Positions 1 through 9,670 are shown, counted from the first letter of the stretch. The stretch is 64,000 nt of DNA from JAJDFU01 sp964641965 (GCA_964641965.1 CAZXLD010000011.1:1-64000); one strand, 5' to 3'. Notes: a model not told the origin generated them from the sequence alone. Numbers and translations are program-made.

Positions 1-212
1 ATATGCTTTTGGGGTTTATCACTCCCGATTCAGGCACCGTAGCTATCTATGACATGGACGTCACTAAAAAAGCTGGGGAAGTTCGTAAGCTCACCTATGC
101 GGAACTAATACCATTTTTAATTAAAAGTGGCCCGTGTTCTAAAGACAACAATTCTTTAAATGGTATAATGTCCTTGATCCCGACACTTGTCGTCGGGGCT
201 GACCAAGTTTAG
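1..212 (+). pseudogene. ABC transporter ATPase fragment, cut by window edge and truncated
   Basis: The first about 29 codons after position 3 read like the stretch just behind Walker A of an ABC ATPase (LLGFITPDSGTVAIYDMDV, then a GEVRK segment), so the gene must begin before the window. After about position 92 the reading frame loses all family resemblance: no Q-loop, signature or Walker B follows, and the frame runs into the interspersed repeat starting at 108 and stops at 210-212. I read this as a gene broken by deletion or insertion at the repeat, not as a functional ATPase. The type of transporter cannot be told from so short a piece. Confidence 0.6.
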
Positions 213-259
213 CTGTTTTCCCATTTTTTAAATAGGTCATTTTAAACTTGCGTCAGTAT
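108..259 (+). repeat. Interspersed repeat, full-length 152-bp copy
   Basis: This copy matches, in inverted orientation and over the same 152 bp, the segment 27492-27643. It has two modules. The first (108-166, 59 bp) is bounded by the inverted repeat ATACCATTT / AAATGGTAT. The second (167-259) is better conserved, holds a CCCGAC...GTCGGG palindrome at about 180-197, and ends in TTTTAAACTTGCGTCAGTAT. It encodes nothing I recognise. The short terminal inverted repeats and lack of coding capacity suggest a MITE-like or REP-like element. It sits where the ABC ATPase frame loses its homology. Confidence 0.75.
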
Positions 260-392
260 AAAAATACGGAGCAGATGGGCATGCACCTCGTTGAGTACCA
301 TAACTAAAAATAAAAAATAAACCTCAGCACTATAACCATATAACCAGTCACTTACCTATTGTCCATTGAATTAATCTTTAATTCCTGTACTA

Positions 393-1016
393 ATGGGGAA
401 TATTAGCAATACTATACAACAGAATATAATTCAATTTTTCCTAATTGTATTTAGCGTAGTACTTGGTTTGTACTTAAGCGAAAGAATTGAGGAAAGTAAA
501 AAAAAGAAAGAATCAGAGGAACTTTTAACGACAATAAAATCCGAAGTAAAAGACAACTTAGAACTTTTGGAAAATTGGGTGCCTTACCACCAGGAAATGA
601 ATGAAAATTTAGATAGCCTTTCAAAAAGTGAAGTATTCATAGATGAATTTATAAGTAATAAATACATCCTTTATGACAAACTACTTACCAGAGGAACTTT
701 TATGAGTAGGTCTCCAGCCAGTGATGCTTGGGACATTGCTAAATCCCATCCTCTAGTTGTAAATATTGATTATGATAAATGGTTAATCCTATCCAGGATA
801 TACAACCAACAAGCATTAACATTTGAACCTGCACTCGAGATGGTTGAATTAATGGGTTCAAAAAATATAAACATTGAAAAGGATGCAAAATCAAACCTGG
901 AATTAATGGCGAACCGGATGCATGAACTGGTTGCCCGAGAAAAACAACTAATGGGCTATTACGGCAAAGCAGCTGTCATACTTGGCTTACCAGAAAAAAA
1001 AGATCCGGCTAACTAA
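393..1016 (+). CDS. DUF6090-like membrane-anchored protein
   Basis: This 207-residue protein has one N-terminal membrane segment (about residues 9-29) followed at once by a charged, probably coiled stretch (SERIEESKKKKESEELL). That layout resembles the DUF6090 family, whose clearer member lies at 4420-5184. The remainder is probably helical and has no catalytic motif I can see. The ATG at 393 places the membrane segment correctly. The gene is AT-rich and lies between two repeat copies. The role of this family is not known to me, and membership is inferred from layout and not from strong sequence identity. Confidence 0.6.
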   Translation: MGNISNTIQQNIIQFFLIVFSVVLGLYLSERIEESKKKKESEELLTTIKSEVKDNLELLENWVPYHQEMNENLDSLSKSEVFIDEFISNKYILYDKLLTRGTFMSRSPASDAWDIAKSHPLVVNIDYDKWLILSRIYNQQALTFEPALEMVELMGSKNINIEKDAKSNLELMANRMHELVAREKQLMGYYGKAAVILGLPEKKDPAN

Positions 1017-1065
1017 TACATATTAATTGTAAATAAAAGAAGAGTACATGTTCGAACAAAAGCTT

Positions 1066-1092
1066 ATACCATTTTAAACTTACGTCCGTATT
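1066..1092 (+). repeat. Short terminal copy of the interspersed repeat
   Basis: ATACCATTTTAAACTTACGT, followed by CCGTAT, matches the right-hand terminus of the 152-bp repeat at 108-259, but with the palindromic ATACC end attached directly. It lies about 50 bp downstream of the DUF6090-like gene. It appears to be a solo end or a decayed copy. Confidence 0.5.
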
Positions 1093-1416
1093 AGTCTAGC
1101 CGTGGAATGTACTTGTATATCTCTGATCAAAAGATCTGGCTCACTTGGTTATCCAGGCTTCCCATGGTCCCTTTTTAGAGAGAGAATTGGCATTCGATCA
1201 AGGAAAAATCGTTAGCTTGGAAGAGCCGATACTGAAACCGAGATTTGGAAACAGAGGAATAAACACAGGACCGGAGTGTGGTACCTAGGCGTAGTTGAGA
1301 ATAGGCCCACTACGGAACACACGGCCACAACACGGTTCAGTCGGTCATGCCTGGGAAAGTGGCGCGGCATCTGCACTCCCGTTGGCAGCAATTCTGAAAC
1401 AAAAAACATAGATGGT
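1093..1416. other. Non-coding or decayed stretch before the S9 peptidase gene
   Basis: These 324 bp are richer in GC than the flanks. The peptidase frame stays open back to a GTG at 1276, but residues before the signal peptide (which begins about 1435) match nothing I know, so I do not count them as part of the protein. A second open stretch upstream ends in a stop near 1288. The segment may be the remnant of an inserted or deleted gene, and I cannot identify it. Confidence 0.3.
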
Positions 1417-4284
1417 TTGAAAAATAGTAATTCCTGTATCACAAGGTCTCCGATACTATTGAGCGTTATCGTATTAACATTGTTCGTTAATTGTCCTCTT
1501 CTTGCTCAGTCTACAAAAGAACCGCTTTCCTTCAATGATGTACGACTCTGGCGGTCACATTCTACGGTACTTTCAGATGATGGACAGTGGTATGCAAACC
1601 TATATAGACTGAATGATAAGTCAGAATCAAAAGAAGATACTATTCTGCAACAACTCATTGAAAAGACCAGCAAGGAATTTTATATTAACAATAACAAAAC
1701 AGATGTGCTCTACATCCATAATGTTCAGGATGGGTTGAAATATGAAATTCCAGATGGGAGAAACCCCATTTTTTCCAATGATTCTAAATGGGTTGCCTAT
1801 AAAATCATAAGAGAAGTAGACAATAAGGATAAGGAGGACAAAATAAAGGACACCATTTTAATCGAGCTAAAAAATCTAGCATCAGATTTTACGGTCCGGT
1901 ATGAAAGCAATGCAAATTTCAGTTTTCCAGAGGAGAAGAATTATTTGATGAGTTATGGTGGGAATGACCTGCTTATTTACGATTTGGACAATCGCAGTGA
2001 GCATTTCATCGGGAATGTTGGAGAATACCTGGTTGACAAAAATTCAGATTTTATTGCTTACACCATAAATACTGATGATAAACGCGGCAATGGAATTTAT
2101 CTGTACAATCCGAAGAACAGGACTACCCAAACGCTTACAACAGGTAATTTTATTTTTTCAAACCTAGCATGGAATAGTCGTAGGGACGCTCTTGCTGCCT
2201 ACAGGTTCAACAAAAAGGAAAAGGAAATCGATTACAGCAACGCGAGCATCGTTGTCTTAGAAGGCGTTGGCGGTGGAACTGTTGAAGCCACTCAGTACCA
2301 AACAGATGAAATCCAGGGGATGCCAAAAGATAGAGGCTTGGCTGTAGATGCTGATAATGCGGACCATAACATCTTTTGGAGTAAGGATGGCAGGCGACTT
2401 TTCGTAAAACTCAAGGCAATCGCAATCGATAATAAAGCCCAAAAAGTTAAAGGTGAAGAAGAACCTACCGTTCAAATTTGGCATTGGAAGGACAAAAAAC
2501 TCTTATCTGAACGCATAATAGATGCAGAAACTGAGAAGAACAAAGTTTTCCACGCCATCTTTTTCCGAGACTCAACAAAAATCATACCGCTGACGAGTGA
2601 GGAAATACAAAATTTGATACATAGCAAAGGAACCGATAATTGGGCAATAGGGACAGACAACCGGGAATATATCTCCGATTGGGATATAAACAAACACGAT
2701 TTGTATCGTATCAATCTGAGGACTGGTGAAAAAGAGCTAATAGAAAAAGCTTACCGTTCGCGATTCGGAAACCAAGTACAGATGTCGCCAGATGGAACGA
2801 AAGCCATTCTGTGGGATGAAAAGGATTTTTGGTGTTACGATATTGCGACTAACACCAGACGAAATATTACCGAAGACTTGCCAGTATCATTTATTGATAC
2901 CGAATATGACAAATGGGGCTGAGTGAAAAACTATGGCGTTGTAGGCTGGGTAAAAGGCCGGGATGCGGTAATGGTCAATCACAAGTATGATTTGTGGATA
3001 CTACCCAATAATGAAAATGAGAAAGCACAAAATCTTACGGAATCAATACGGGGAAATGATGCCATTCGCTTTCGCTGGGAAGACCTAAAGAGCTTGAATG
3101 ATCCAGAACCCGAAGAGCGGTACCTGGACCTATCAAAAGCACAGTTTCTTACTGCTTTTGATACCAAAACAAAATACAGTGGCTTTTACAACTTGGAGAA
3201 CGGGGAATTGACCAAGTTGATTCTTGAGCCTGCATATTATTTTACTGGTTGGTACCCCAATCAGATCCATAAGGCCAAGAATTCCGATGCCATTCTCTTT
3301 AGAAAAGGAAACGTCCAAAACTATTTTGAATCCTACCTGAGCGATAAGGATTTCTCAGAACCTAATAAAATTAGTAACACCAACCCACAGCAGGAAAAGT
3401 ATATCTGGGGCAAAAGTATTTTGATCGATTACAAAAACGATGATGGTGTGCCATTGCAGGCTACGTTAACTATTCCGGAAAACTACAAGAAGGGTGAGAA
3501 GTTGCCTATGATTGTGTATTCCTATGAAAAATTATCTTATTTGACCTACTTCTACAGCTCACCACGTTTGGGAAGTACAGCCTCCAGTATGTTTTATGTA
3601 TCCAACGGCTATTTATTCCTTGACCTTGATATTCATTTTAATGTAGGGACACCGCATTCTGATATGCACGAGAGTATTAGTGCCGCTATCGAAAAAGTTA
3701 TCGAATTGGGTTATGCAGATGAGAATCGGATTGGGTACAATGGATTTAGCTTTGGTGGACATACTGGAATGTTCGTGGCCACGCAAGACAATAAATTTGC
3801 TGCAATAACGGCCGGCGCCGGGGTAAGCAACCTGGTGCAAGGCTTCACGGTAGATATCGTGTGGGATGGCAGCAACGAGCAGGATTACTATATGACATCA
3901 CAGGGCAGGTTGGGTACTGATCCTACATCAGACACCCAGATGTACATCTCAGAGTCTGCGGTATTCAACGCTCAAAATATGAATACGCCATTGCTTTTAT
4001 ACCACGGTACTGAAGATAAAATTGTGCAGTGGGAGCATTCTTTTGGATATTTTAATTTATTGCGCTATTTAAAGAAGCCTGTTGTTTTTCTTTCTTACAG
4101 GGGTGAAGGTCACGGCTTGAGAAAAGAACCAAATAGGCTTGATTTCCAAAGAAGGCTTAAAGACTTTTTTGACCATTATCTCAAAGGCGATGAGCCTAAA
4201 AAGTGGATGGTTGAAGAAATGCCGTATACCCGTGAGAAGGAGTCAAAAGATAAGGGTGGGAAAGTACTTTCAAAGTGGAAATAA
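1417..4284 (+). pseudogene. S9 family (prolyl oligopeptidase/DPP-like) peptidase, interrupted by one TGA
   Basis: A secreted serine peptidase of family S9 is encoded in a single frame broken by a TGA at 2920-2922. The 5' part holds a signal peptide (hydrophobic core, then LLAQS) and a beta-propeller-like region. The 3' part holds the alpha/beta-hydrolase catalytic domain, with the nucleophile motif GFSFGG (about 3745-3762), an acid in HGTEDK (about 4003-4020) and a histidine in GEGHGL. The two halves keep the same frame with no missing segment, so one base change explains the break. A GTG directly follows the stop and could start the 3' half separately, but that product would lack a signal peptide. 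The true start is uncertain: TTG at 1417 suits the signal peptide, and a GTG at 1276 is possible. Confidence 0.75.
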
Positions 4285-4303
4285 TACCATTTTAAACTTG
4301 CGT
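4284..4303 (+). repeat. Short terminal copy of the interspersed repeat
   Basis: The 20-bp sequence ATACCATTTTAAACTTGCGT starts on the last base of the peptidase stop codon. It equals the conserved outer end of the 152-bp repeat at 108-259 joined to the ATACC terminus. The following bases diverge, so this is a solo end or a truncated copy. Confidence 0.5.
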
Positions 4304-4419
4304 TATATTCATAGATATCTGGTGGCCTATCCACTACAGAGAATGTCGTTAAAAAACTAACGAGATTAACTTGATGGGGTAAGGGTACGGTTATTCCTTC
4401 CACAGAACAATCAATGCTA

Positions 4420-5184
4420 ATGATAAAATTCTTTAGAAGAATCCGGCAAAAATTATTGGCCGAAAATAAATTTAAAAACTATCTCCTCTATGGCGCAGGT
4501 GAGATTTTACTTGTAGTTATTGGCATCTTACTTGCCCTGCAGGTTAATAATTGGAATAATGAAAGAATTGAAAAGAATCAGATTTTTTCCTTTCTTCAGA
4601 ATTTCCAGGATGATTTAAAAGCCGATATTTTAGGTTATGAAAATAGAATTGATTTTTTAAAAGAAATTATTCAATATAAAGAAAAGGTCCTTTCAATGTC
4701 TGAATTTACCAACCTCTCTATAGATAGCCTTTACATCTTTATTTCATCTCGGGATTGTGATATCAATATAAATACTACAACCTTTAGTAAAATTAAAAAT
4801 TTAGGCTTGTCACTAAACTCGCAAAATATAAAACTCTCCAATGCGGTTGATGAATATTATGTGAATTCAATTTCTAACTTGAAAGATTTCATAGAATGGG
4901 ATTCAGAAATTGCTCAAAAAACTAGAGCGTATTGGTTTCTTACACAGGAAGAATTCGAACTTAATATGACCCCCTTTTACATCAATTCGCCGAATATCAT
5001 GATGTTTCAGGATTCTATCACCGCTAAGCAAAATTTAATCAAACTAATTTCTGAACCAAAGGGGCGTAACTTATTGAAAATGGACTATGTAACAAAAAAA
5101 ATCCTTTTAGAACAATATATGGAGGCTAAATCAGAAGCGCTGCAACTAATCAGTGTGATAGAAAATGAAAAATTGAATAGCTAA
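4420..5184 (+). CDS. DUF6090 family protein
   Basis: This is a typical DUF6090 protein of 254 residues. A basic N-terminus (MIKFFRRIRQKLL) leads through a short linker (ENKFKNYLLYGAGE) to one membrane segment (ILLVVIGILLALQ, about residues 29-43) and then the hallmark VNNWNNERIEK, the start of a long helical region. An upstream in-frame ATG at 4414 is possible, but family proteins normally begin at the MIKFF methionine. These proteins are widespread in Bacteroidota, often in multiple copies. Their function is unknown to me, and anchoring in the inner membrane is inferred from the single segment. Confidence 0.85.
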   Translation: MIKFFRRIRQKLLAENKFKNYLLYGAGEILLVVIGILLALQVNNWNNERIEKNQIFSFLQNFQDDLKADILGYENRIDFLKEIIQYKEKVLSMSEFTNLSIDSLYIFISSRDCDININTTTFSKIKNLGLSLNSQNIKLSNAVDEYYVNSISNLKDFIEWDSEIAQKTRAYWFLTQEEFELNMTPFYINSPNIMMFQDSITAKQNLIKLISEPKGRNLLKMDYVTKKILLEQYMEAKSEALQLISVIENEKLNS

Positions 5185-5317
5185 AATGTATATGAAATCA
5201 TAGTTACCTACCGGTATGCTACGTTTCATACGCAGGCACCAAGTTTGGCGTTTTCTGCATTTAAAACGGTTTAATTTTCCTTCCAAACTCCACAAGCACA
5301 CTCTCGCCATTTGCCCT

Positions 5318-7540
5318 TCAGAACTGTTTCACCAAGGTGATCTTCGAAATAACTTGCTGCTCAGCGAAGGGTTGGTCTAAACTATTGATTTGCGTATCGT
5401 TGAACACTACATAAATGAAAGAAAGCGGTAGGTACTCCCAGCTCGCCCGCACATTCCAGCGCCCTTGCTCGTCAAAGCTATTGTACTGATAAAACACAGA
5501 GAGCTGCAGACGTGGATTCAATGCAAAACGTGCACCGGCAGTTACCAAATGGGTTTTCAAATCTTCGGATGCTTCACCCAAATTTTGCAGGTCGTTGTAT
5601 TCATAATCCAAGGTAAAAGCAGCATGTACGGAAGGCGCATAACGCAAGCCCGTATTAACTGTGGTTCGTTTACCGTCGTAAAATCGCCCCCAATCGATAC
5701 GTCCCGATCCGGAGAGCTTGGCAGATCGGTCTGTATTGAACGTGATCACTTGACGGGTGTAATAATAATTGCCTTGTTCGATTGGAATACCCAAAGGCGC
5801 AAAGTTAAAATTGATGTTTTGCCAGGTTGGGAAAATGGCATACTCCAGGAAGCTGCCATTGGTGAAAATTAAATAAATCGGAAAGAGGTAAATATTGGCT
5901 TGCTGAAAATTACCAGGATCGGAAGCGTCATGGAAATAATTGAAAAAAGCGCCCGGATCGAAACGGCGGATCCAGGGAATTTTTTTAGGTCGCCAAATGT
6001 AGTATCCGCCCGGATTATGCCGAATCACATTCTTTTGAAAAACAAACCCCATATCGGGGTTATAATTTGGAGAAACGAAGTTGGTAAGCCAACCTGCATA
6101 GAATTTGTTGGTGGAATAACCCGCAAACAGCCTTCCGGCTACCCCGAGGGTATCATTGGAGTTATCCCTGGATCCCGATAGCATATAACTGATGGTCAAC
6201 TCGTCTTTGGGCCGATTGAGTCCATCTACCGTTACGGTGGTATTGTTGCTCCTGGAGACACCCAACTCGCTCGACGATTCGTCAAAGCGGTGAGTCACCA
6301 TAAACCCGATATTATTTTCCTTGCCATAGTTCCGCAGGTAACGAGCTACACCAAAACTAGCCCCTGCCGAGCTTTCAGTTTCGGCTTGATGGATGTACAA
6401 ACCGGCAATGGCATGCTTTTCATTTCGAAAGGTATAACGGGCCCCTGCATGAATAGGAGCCGGTTCGGCATTAAAATCGCCCTGCAGCCCAATGGTACGG
6501 CTAAAGAAAGGAACGACCGCCCGATTGTTGGCTCCGGCCCAGATCCCTGAATTTTCCAAAAAGAATTGACGCCTTTCGGGAAAGAAGATATTAAAGCGTT
6601 CCAGGTTATTTACCGCCCGGTCTACATCCGCTTGGGCGAAATCGGTATTGATGGTGAGGTCTATTACGGATTGTGGGTTAATCGCCCATTTCACATCCCC
6701 ACCCACCTTGGGCCGGTGTTTGGTACTACGCTCCTCCCCTTCCGTAATCCGGTCGTATTGATAGAGTGCATAGGGTTCGATTCGAATATTGGTACTTGGT
6801 TTCGGCAATTCCATACCCTTGAGCTCTGCGGCATAAGTCATCCGATAGGGCGAGAAAGATTGGGGGATTGCTGGGAAGGTAGTTTGTTCGTAATCTCTAC
6901 GGGCCAGACGATTAAAGGTAATGCCCCAGCTGGTCGAATCGCCCACCTGATTGAGTTCATAGCGGATCGACTTAAATGGAATCGCAAATTCGGCATAATA
7001 ACCCGTATCGGTCCGGGTGGTCCGCACTCTCCAAAGCGCATTCCAATCATCGTCCGTATTGTTGTCATTAAAGTTTTGCAAGTCCCGCTGGCTTCCGTAA
7101 GGGGTGGTTTGGAAGGAAACACAGTATTGTTTCAGGTTTTGAGGGTCCAGCTGGATACCAAAAATGTCATTTTCACCCCAGGAAAAGTCTCGTCTCAAGT
7201 CTTGTACCCGAACCCCTTTCTTACCCAGGGAATCCTGTGCATAAACGCCAAAGTATAAGTTTTTATCGTCGTACAGGACCTGAACAAAAGTTTTGTGTTT
7301 GTATTCCCCTCCTTGGCGAGGTTCCATTCGGAAAAATTCGGAGGTTATGGGCGCTTTTGCCCAGTCCGGTTCATTGAGTTTTCCATCAATTGCTATCTTC
7401 TTCGAAGTGCGAACGGCTTGGAGTACGGGCGGTACTTCGGGAGGAGGAAAGTTTTCATCCGTAGGCAGAGACATTTGCCCATACGAAAGACATACGCCAC
7501 AAACAATGAAAAGTACGACTAGTACCCTGGACAGGATCAT
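5318..7540 (-). CDS. DUF5916 outer-membrane barrel protein with CBM9-like N-terminal domain
   Basis: This exported protein of about 740 residues has a signal peptide (MILSRVLVVLF to SYGQ) and a CBM9-like beta-sandwich domain that starts with the usual KKIAIDGKLNEPDW and includes LYFGVYAQD. A long beta-barrel region of alternating aromatic and polar strands makes up the C-terminal two thirds. It ends in KQF; a terminal phenylalanine is the usual insertion signal of outer-membrane barrels. The layout is that of DUF5916 proteins. Ligand and role are unknown, and carbohydrate binding is only suggested by the CBM9 resemblance. The ATG at 7540 gives the best signal peptide; an in-frame TTG at 7552 adds four residues. 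Confidence 0.8.
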   Translation of the reverse strand: MILSRVLVVLFIVCGVCLSYGQMSLPTDENFPPPEVPPVLQAVRTSKKIAIDGKLNEPDWAKAPITSEFFRMEPRQGGEYKHKTFVQVLYDDKNLYFGVYAQDSLGKKGVRVQDLRRDFSWGENDIFGIQLDPQNLKQYCVSFQTTPYGSQRDLQNFNDNNTDDDWNALWRVRTTRTDTGYYAEFAIPFKSIRYELNQVGDSTSWGITFNRLARRDYEQTTFPAIPQSFSPYRMTYAAELKGMELPKPSTNIRIEPYALYQYDRITEGEERSTKHRPKVGGDVKWAINPQSVIDLTINTDFAQADVDRAVNNLERFNIFFPERRQFFLENSGIWAGANNRAVVPFFSRTIGLQGDFNAEPAPIHAGARYTFRNEKHAIAGLYIHQAETESSAGASFGVARYLRNYGKENNIGFMVTHRFDESSSELGVSRSNNTTVTVDGLNRPKDELTISYMLSGSRDNSNDTLGVAGRLFAGYSTNKFYAGWLTNFVSPNYNPDMGFVFQKNVIRHNPGGYYIWRPKKIPWIRRFDPGAFFNYFHDASDPGNFQQANIYLFPIYLIFTNGSFLEYAIFPTWQNINFNFAPLGIPIEQGNYYYTRQVITFNTDRSAKLSGSGRIDWGRFYDGKRTTVNTGLRYAPSVHAAFTLDYEYNDLQNLGEASEDLKTHLVTAGARFALNPRLQLSVFYQYNSFDEQGRWNVRASWEYLPLSFIYVVFNDTQINSLDQPFAEQQVISKITLVKQF

Positions 7541-7840
7541 TGGGTTTTCCAAATTAGTGTAGGTGTCGGGTGATTTCTTTAGCCCCTATAGTTACCCGTG
7601 CAGTTAGTACAACTGTTCTTCAAATATAGAACGATTTCCTTGAAATGCAACTTAGTTGCAATAAGTCAATAGGTCGTAAACAGTTCACGCACAAGAGTAA
7701 TGTAACAGTTAAAGGTATAGGAAACGCATTGGGAACCAGGTTCCAACTGGATCAACTGCAGTGTCTAGTGGAACCTATTGACCTGAGGGATTGTATTGAG
7801 GGCAGGATGTGTTGCGCAGGTATTTATTGATACAGTCCAA

Positions 7841-8347
7841 ATGAATATAAATATTCGAGAGTGGGGCAAACAGGATATGGTTTATCTCATCAAATTTGCA
7901 AATAATCGAAATATTTGGAATAACCTGGCTGATGCATTCCCAAGTCCATTTACAGAAGCCGATGCAATAGCATTTTTAAACGGCGCTCAAAAAGATTATC
8001 CAAGGAAACGGTTAACCATTGACATGGATGGGCAATCTATTGGATCCATTGGCATTTTTCCAGACCGTGACATCCATAGAAAGAATGCCGCCATTGCTTA
8101 TTGGATTGCCGAACCATTCTGGGGTAAAGGCATCGCTACTCGAGCAGTGAGCCTCATGGTCCTGTATGGTTTTTCAAATTTTGATATTACCAGAATATAT
8201 GCCAAACCATTCGGGTTTAATAAAGCCTCTCATAGAGTATTAGAGAAAGCTGGATTCAAAAGAGAAGCCATAATTAAAGATGGCGTGTATAAGAATAACC
8301 ATTACTTTGATGAATACATCTATGCCATTCGAAAAGCTGGTATATAA
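7841..8347 (+). CDS. GNAT acetyltransferase, RimJ/RimL type
   Basis: This 168-residue cytosolic protein has the GNAT fold of the RimJ/RimL type. It begins INIREWGKQDM, has the core strand IAYWIAEPFWGKGIATRA containing the acetyl-CoA pyrophosphate loop (GKGIA), and later the family hallmark NKASHRVLEKAGF. Enzymes of this group acetylate N-termini or small amines, and the substrate cannot be read from the sequence. The ATG at 7841 is chosen because the domain begins there; the open frame extends 15 codons upstream without resemblance. The gene is AT-rich like its neighbours. Confidence 0.85.
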   Translation: MNINIREWGKQDMVYLIKFANNRNIWNNLADAFPSPFTEADAIAFLNGAQKDYPRKRLTIDMDGQSIGSIGIFPDRDIHRKNAAIAYWIAEPFWGKGIATRAVSLMVLYGFSNFDITRIYAKPFGFNKASHRVLEKAGFKREAIIKDGVYKNNHYFDEYIYAIRKAGI

Positions 8348-8497
8348 TCATCGCTTTGCCTGTTAAAAACGGTAAATCCAATTTTTACGGAAGTGCGGAA
8401 CTTATCCTTCTAAAGGCAAGTTGGTACAACGAGCCACCATTACAGGCTCTTGAGTTGGCATTACAATTACGCCAAAACACTGCGACAACCAAAATCA

Positions 8498-8992
8498 ATG
8501 GAAGCCGAAAAGGTAATAGAGCTATATACCCTACTTAAATCCAATACTATTCCAATCATTTTGGACGGCGGATGGGCAGTTGATGCCCTAATCGGTCGGC
8601 AAACCAGAAAACACGATGATTTAGATATCGCCCTATCCCACGAGCACGTTTTGCCAATGAGGAAAATCTTATGGCAGATTGGATTTACAGACTATCCTAC
8701 AAATGATCGAAGCGCTTGTAATTTTGTATTAGCGGATCATCTCGGAAACAAGTTGGATATCCATACCTTTTTGTTTGACGAACTTGGAAATAACCTATAT
8801 GGAATTGAATATCAATTCACACATTTTGGAGGAAGAGGCGCAATAAACGGTCAGGTCGTCGATTGTATCAATCCGACCAGCTTGGTCCATTTTCATACGG
8901 GCTATGAAGTTGATGAAAAGGATTTCCATGATGTTAAATTATTGTGTGAAAAATTTGATATCCCAGTCCCCAAAGACTACGTCCGGTTTTAA
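8498..8992 (+). CDS. Lincosamide nucleotidyltransferase-like protein (Lnu family)
   Basis: The 164-residue product has the layout of LnuA-type lincosamide O-nucleotidyltransferases. ILDGGWAVDALIG is followed by the metal-binding KHDDLDIAL acidic motif, then KLDIHTF, and near the end FHTGYEVDEKDFHDVK, which lines up with the corresponding FHSGYD..FDIK segment of LnuA. Length also agrees with LnuA (about 161 residues). Family enzymes add AMP to lincomycin or clindamycin. Whether this one uses a lincosamide is inference, since environmental relatives often have other substrates. The start at 8498 (MEAEKVIELY) fits the fold better than the upstream in-frame start at 8450. Confidence 0.75.
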   Translation: MEAEKVIELYTLLKSNTIPIILDGGWAVDALIGRQTRKHDDLDIALSHEHVLPMRKILWQIGFTDYPTNDRSACNFVLADHLGNKLDIHTFLFDELGNNLYGIEYQFTHFGGRGAINGQVVDCINPTSLVHFHTGYEVDEKDFHDVKLLCEKFDIPVPKDYVRF

Positions 8993-9042
8993 TGCATTTA
9001 TTTAAGAATAGCGTACCTGAAATCAGTTTAAGCCCGTACCTA

Positions 9043-9627
9043 ATGCGTAGACTATTTGTAAATACCCTACTGCTGCTGCTACCAAGCCTAAGTGTGGTTG
9101 GTCAGGTGCCTTTTTCAAAACTTCTTGCCGATTCCGCCTTTACGCTGACTTATGACAAGGTCACCTACGACCCGTCCTATTTCAGTATCGCCTACCCGAG
9201 TGGGGATGTTCCGGCTGACAAAGGCGTGTGCTCGGATGTAGTTATTCGGGCCTATCGAAAGCTGGGCATAGATCTGCAGCAAGAAGTTCACGAGGATATG
9301 GCTGCCCATTTCGGGATTTACCCAACGATTTGGGGCCTATCAAGACCGGACAAGAACATTGATCACCGACGGGTACCCAACCTAATGACCTTCTTTGCCA
9401 GACACGGCACGACCAAACCAATTACAGCGGATTCAAGCGATTATGTGGCAGGTGATCTTATTTGTTGGAGCCTAGGCGGGGGAAGAACGCATATTGGTAT
9501 CGTGGCTAACAAAAAGTCTGCGGACGGCCAAAGAAACCTGATTATTCACAACATTGGTGGCGGTCAGGTGATGGAAGATATGCTGTTTGAGTTTAAAATT
9601 ATTGGGCATTATAAATATGAAAAATAA
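9043..9627 (+). CDS. DUF1287 domain protein, exported
   Basis: This 194-residue protein carries a signal peptide (MRRLFVNTLLLLLPSLSVVGQ) and one DUF1287 domain. Visible conserved parts are YDPSYFSIAYPSGDVPADKG, the cysteine motif VCSDVVIRAYR and the histidine motif GGRTHIGIV. A Cys/His pair in this order suggests an NlpC/P60-like fold, so a cell-wall or amide hydrolase is possible; no activity is established to my knowledge. The ATG at 9043 is preferred because it gives a clean signal peptide; another at 8992 overlaps the previous stop by one base. A weak hairpin followed by seven T (about 9632-9657) could end transcription. Confidence 0.8.
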   Translation: MRRLFVNTLLLLLPSLSVVGQVPFSKLLADSAFTLTYDKVTYDPSYFSIAYPSGDVPADKGVCSDVVIRAYRKLGIDLQQEVHEDMAAHFGIYPTIWGLSRPDKNIDHRRVPNLMTFFARHGTTKPITADSSDYVAGDLICWSLGGGRTHIGIVANKKSADGQRNLIIHNIGGGQVMEDMLFEFKIIGHYKYEK

Positions 9628-9670
9628 TAGCTGGAATGGCTAATAATATTTTTTTAACGAAAAAAGCTGA

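Noticed and set aside
1093..1416. Group II intron or transposase remnant
   Set aside because: Neither the RNA domain V pattern nor any transposase motif could be recognised.
2920..2925. Programmed stop readthrough or selenocysteine at TGA
   Set aside because: No SECIS-like hairpin is evident, and the position is not a catalytic one in S9 peptidases.
6566..7258. 230-codon open frame on the plus strand
   Set aside because: It is antisense to the DUF5916 gene, whose domains and length are convincing, and its own translation shows no motif.
8348..8497. Integron attC-like site before the Lnu-like gene
   Set aside because: The repeated GGCATTACAATTACGCC-like words lack the paired core sites of an attC, and no integrase is near.
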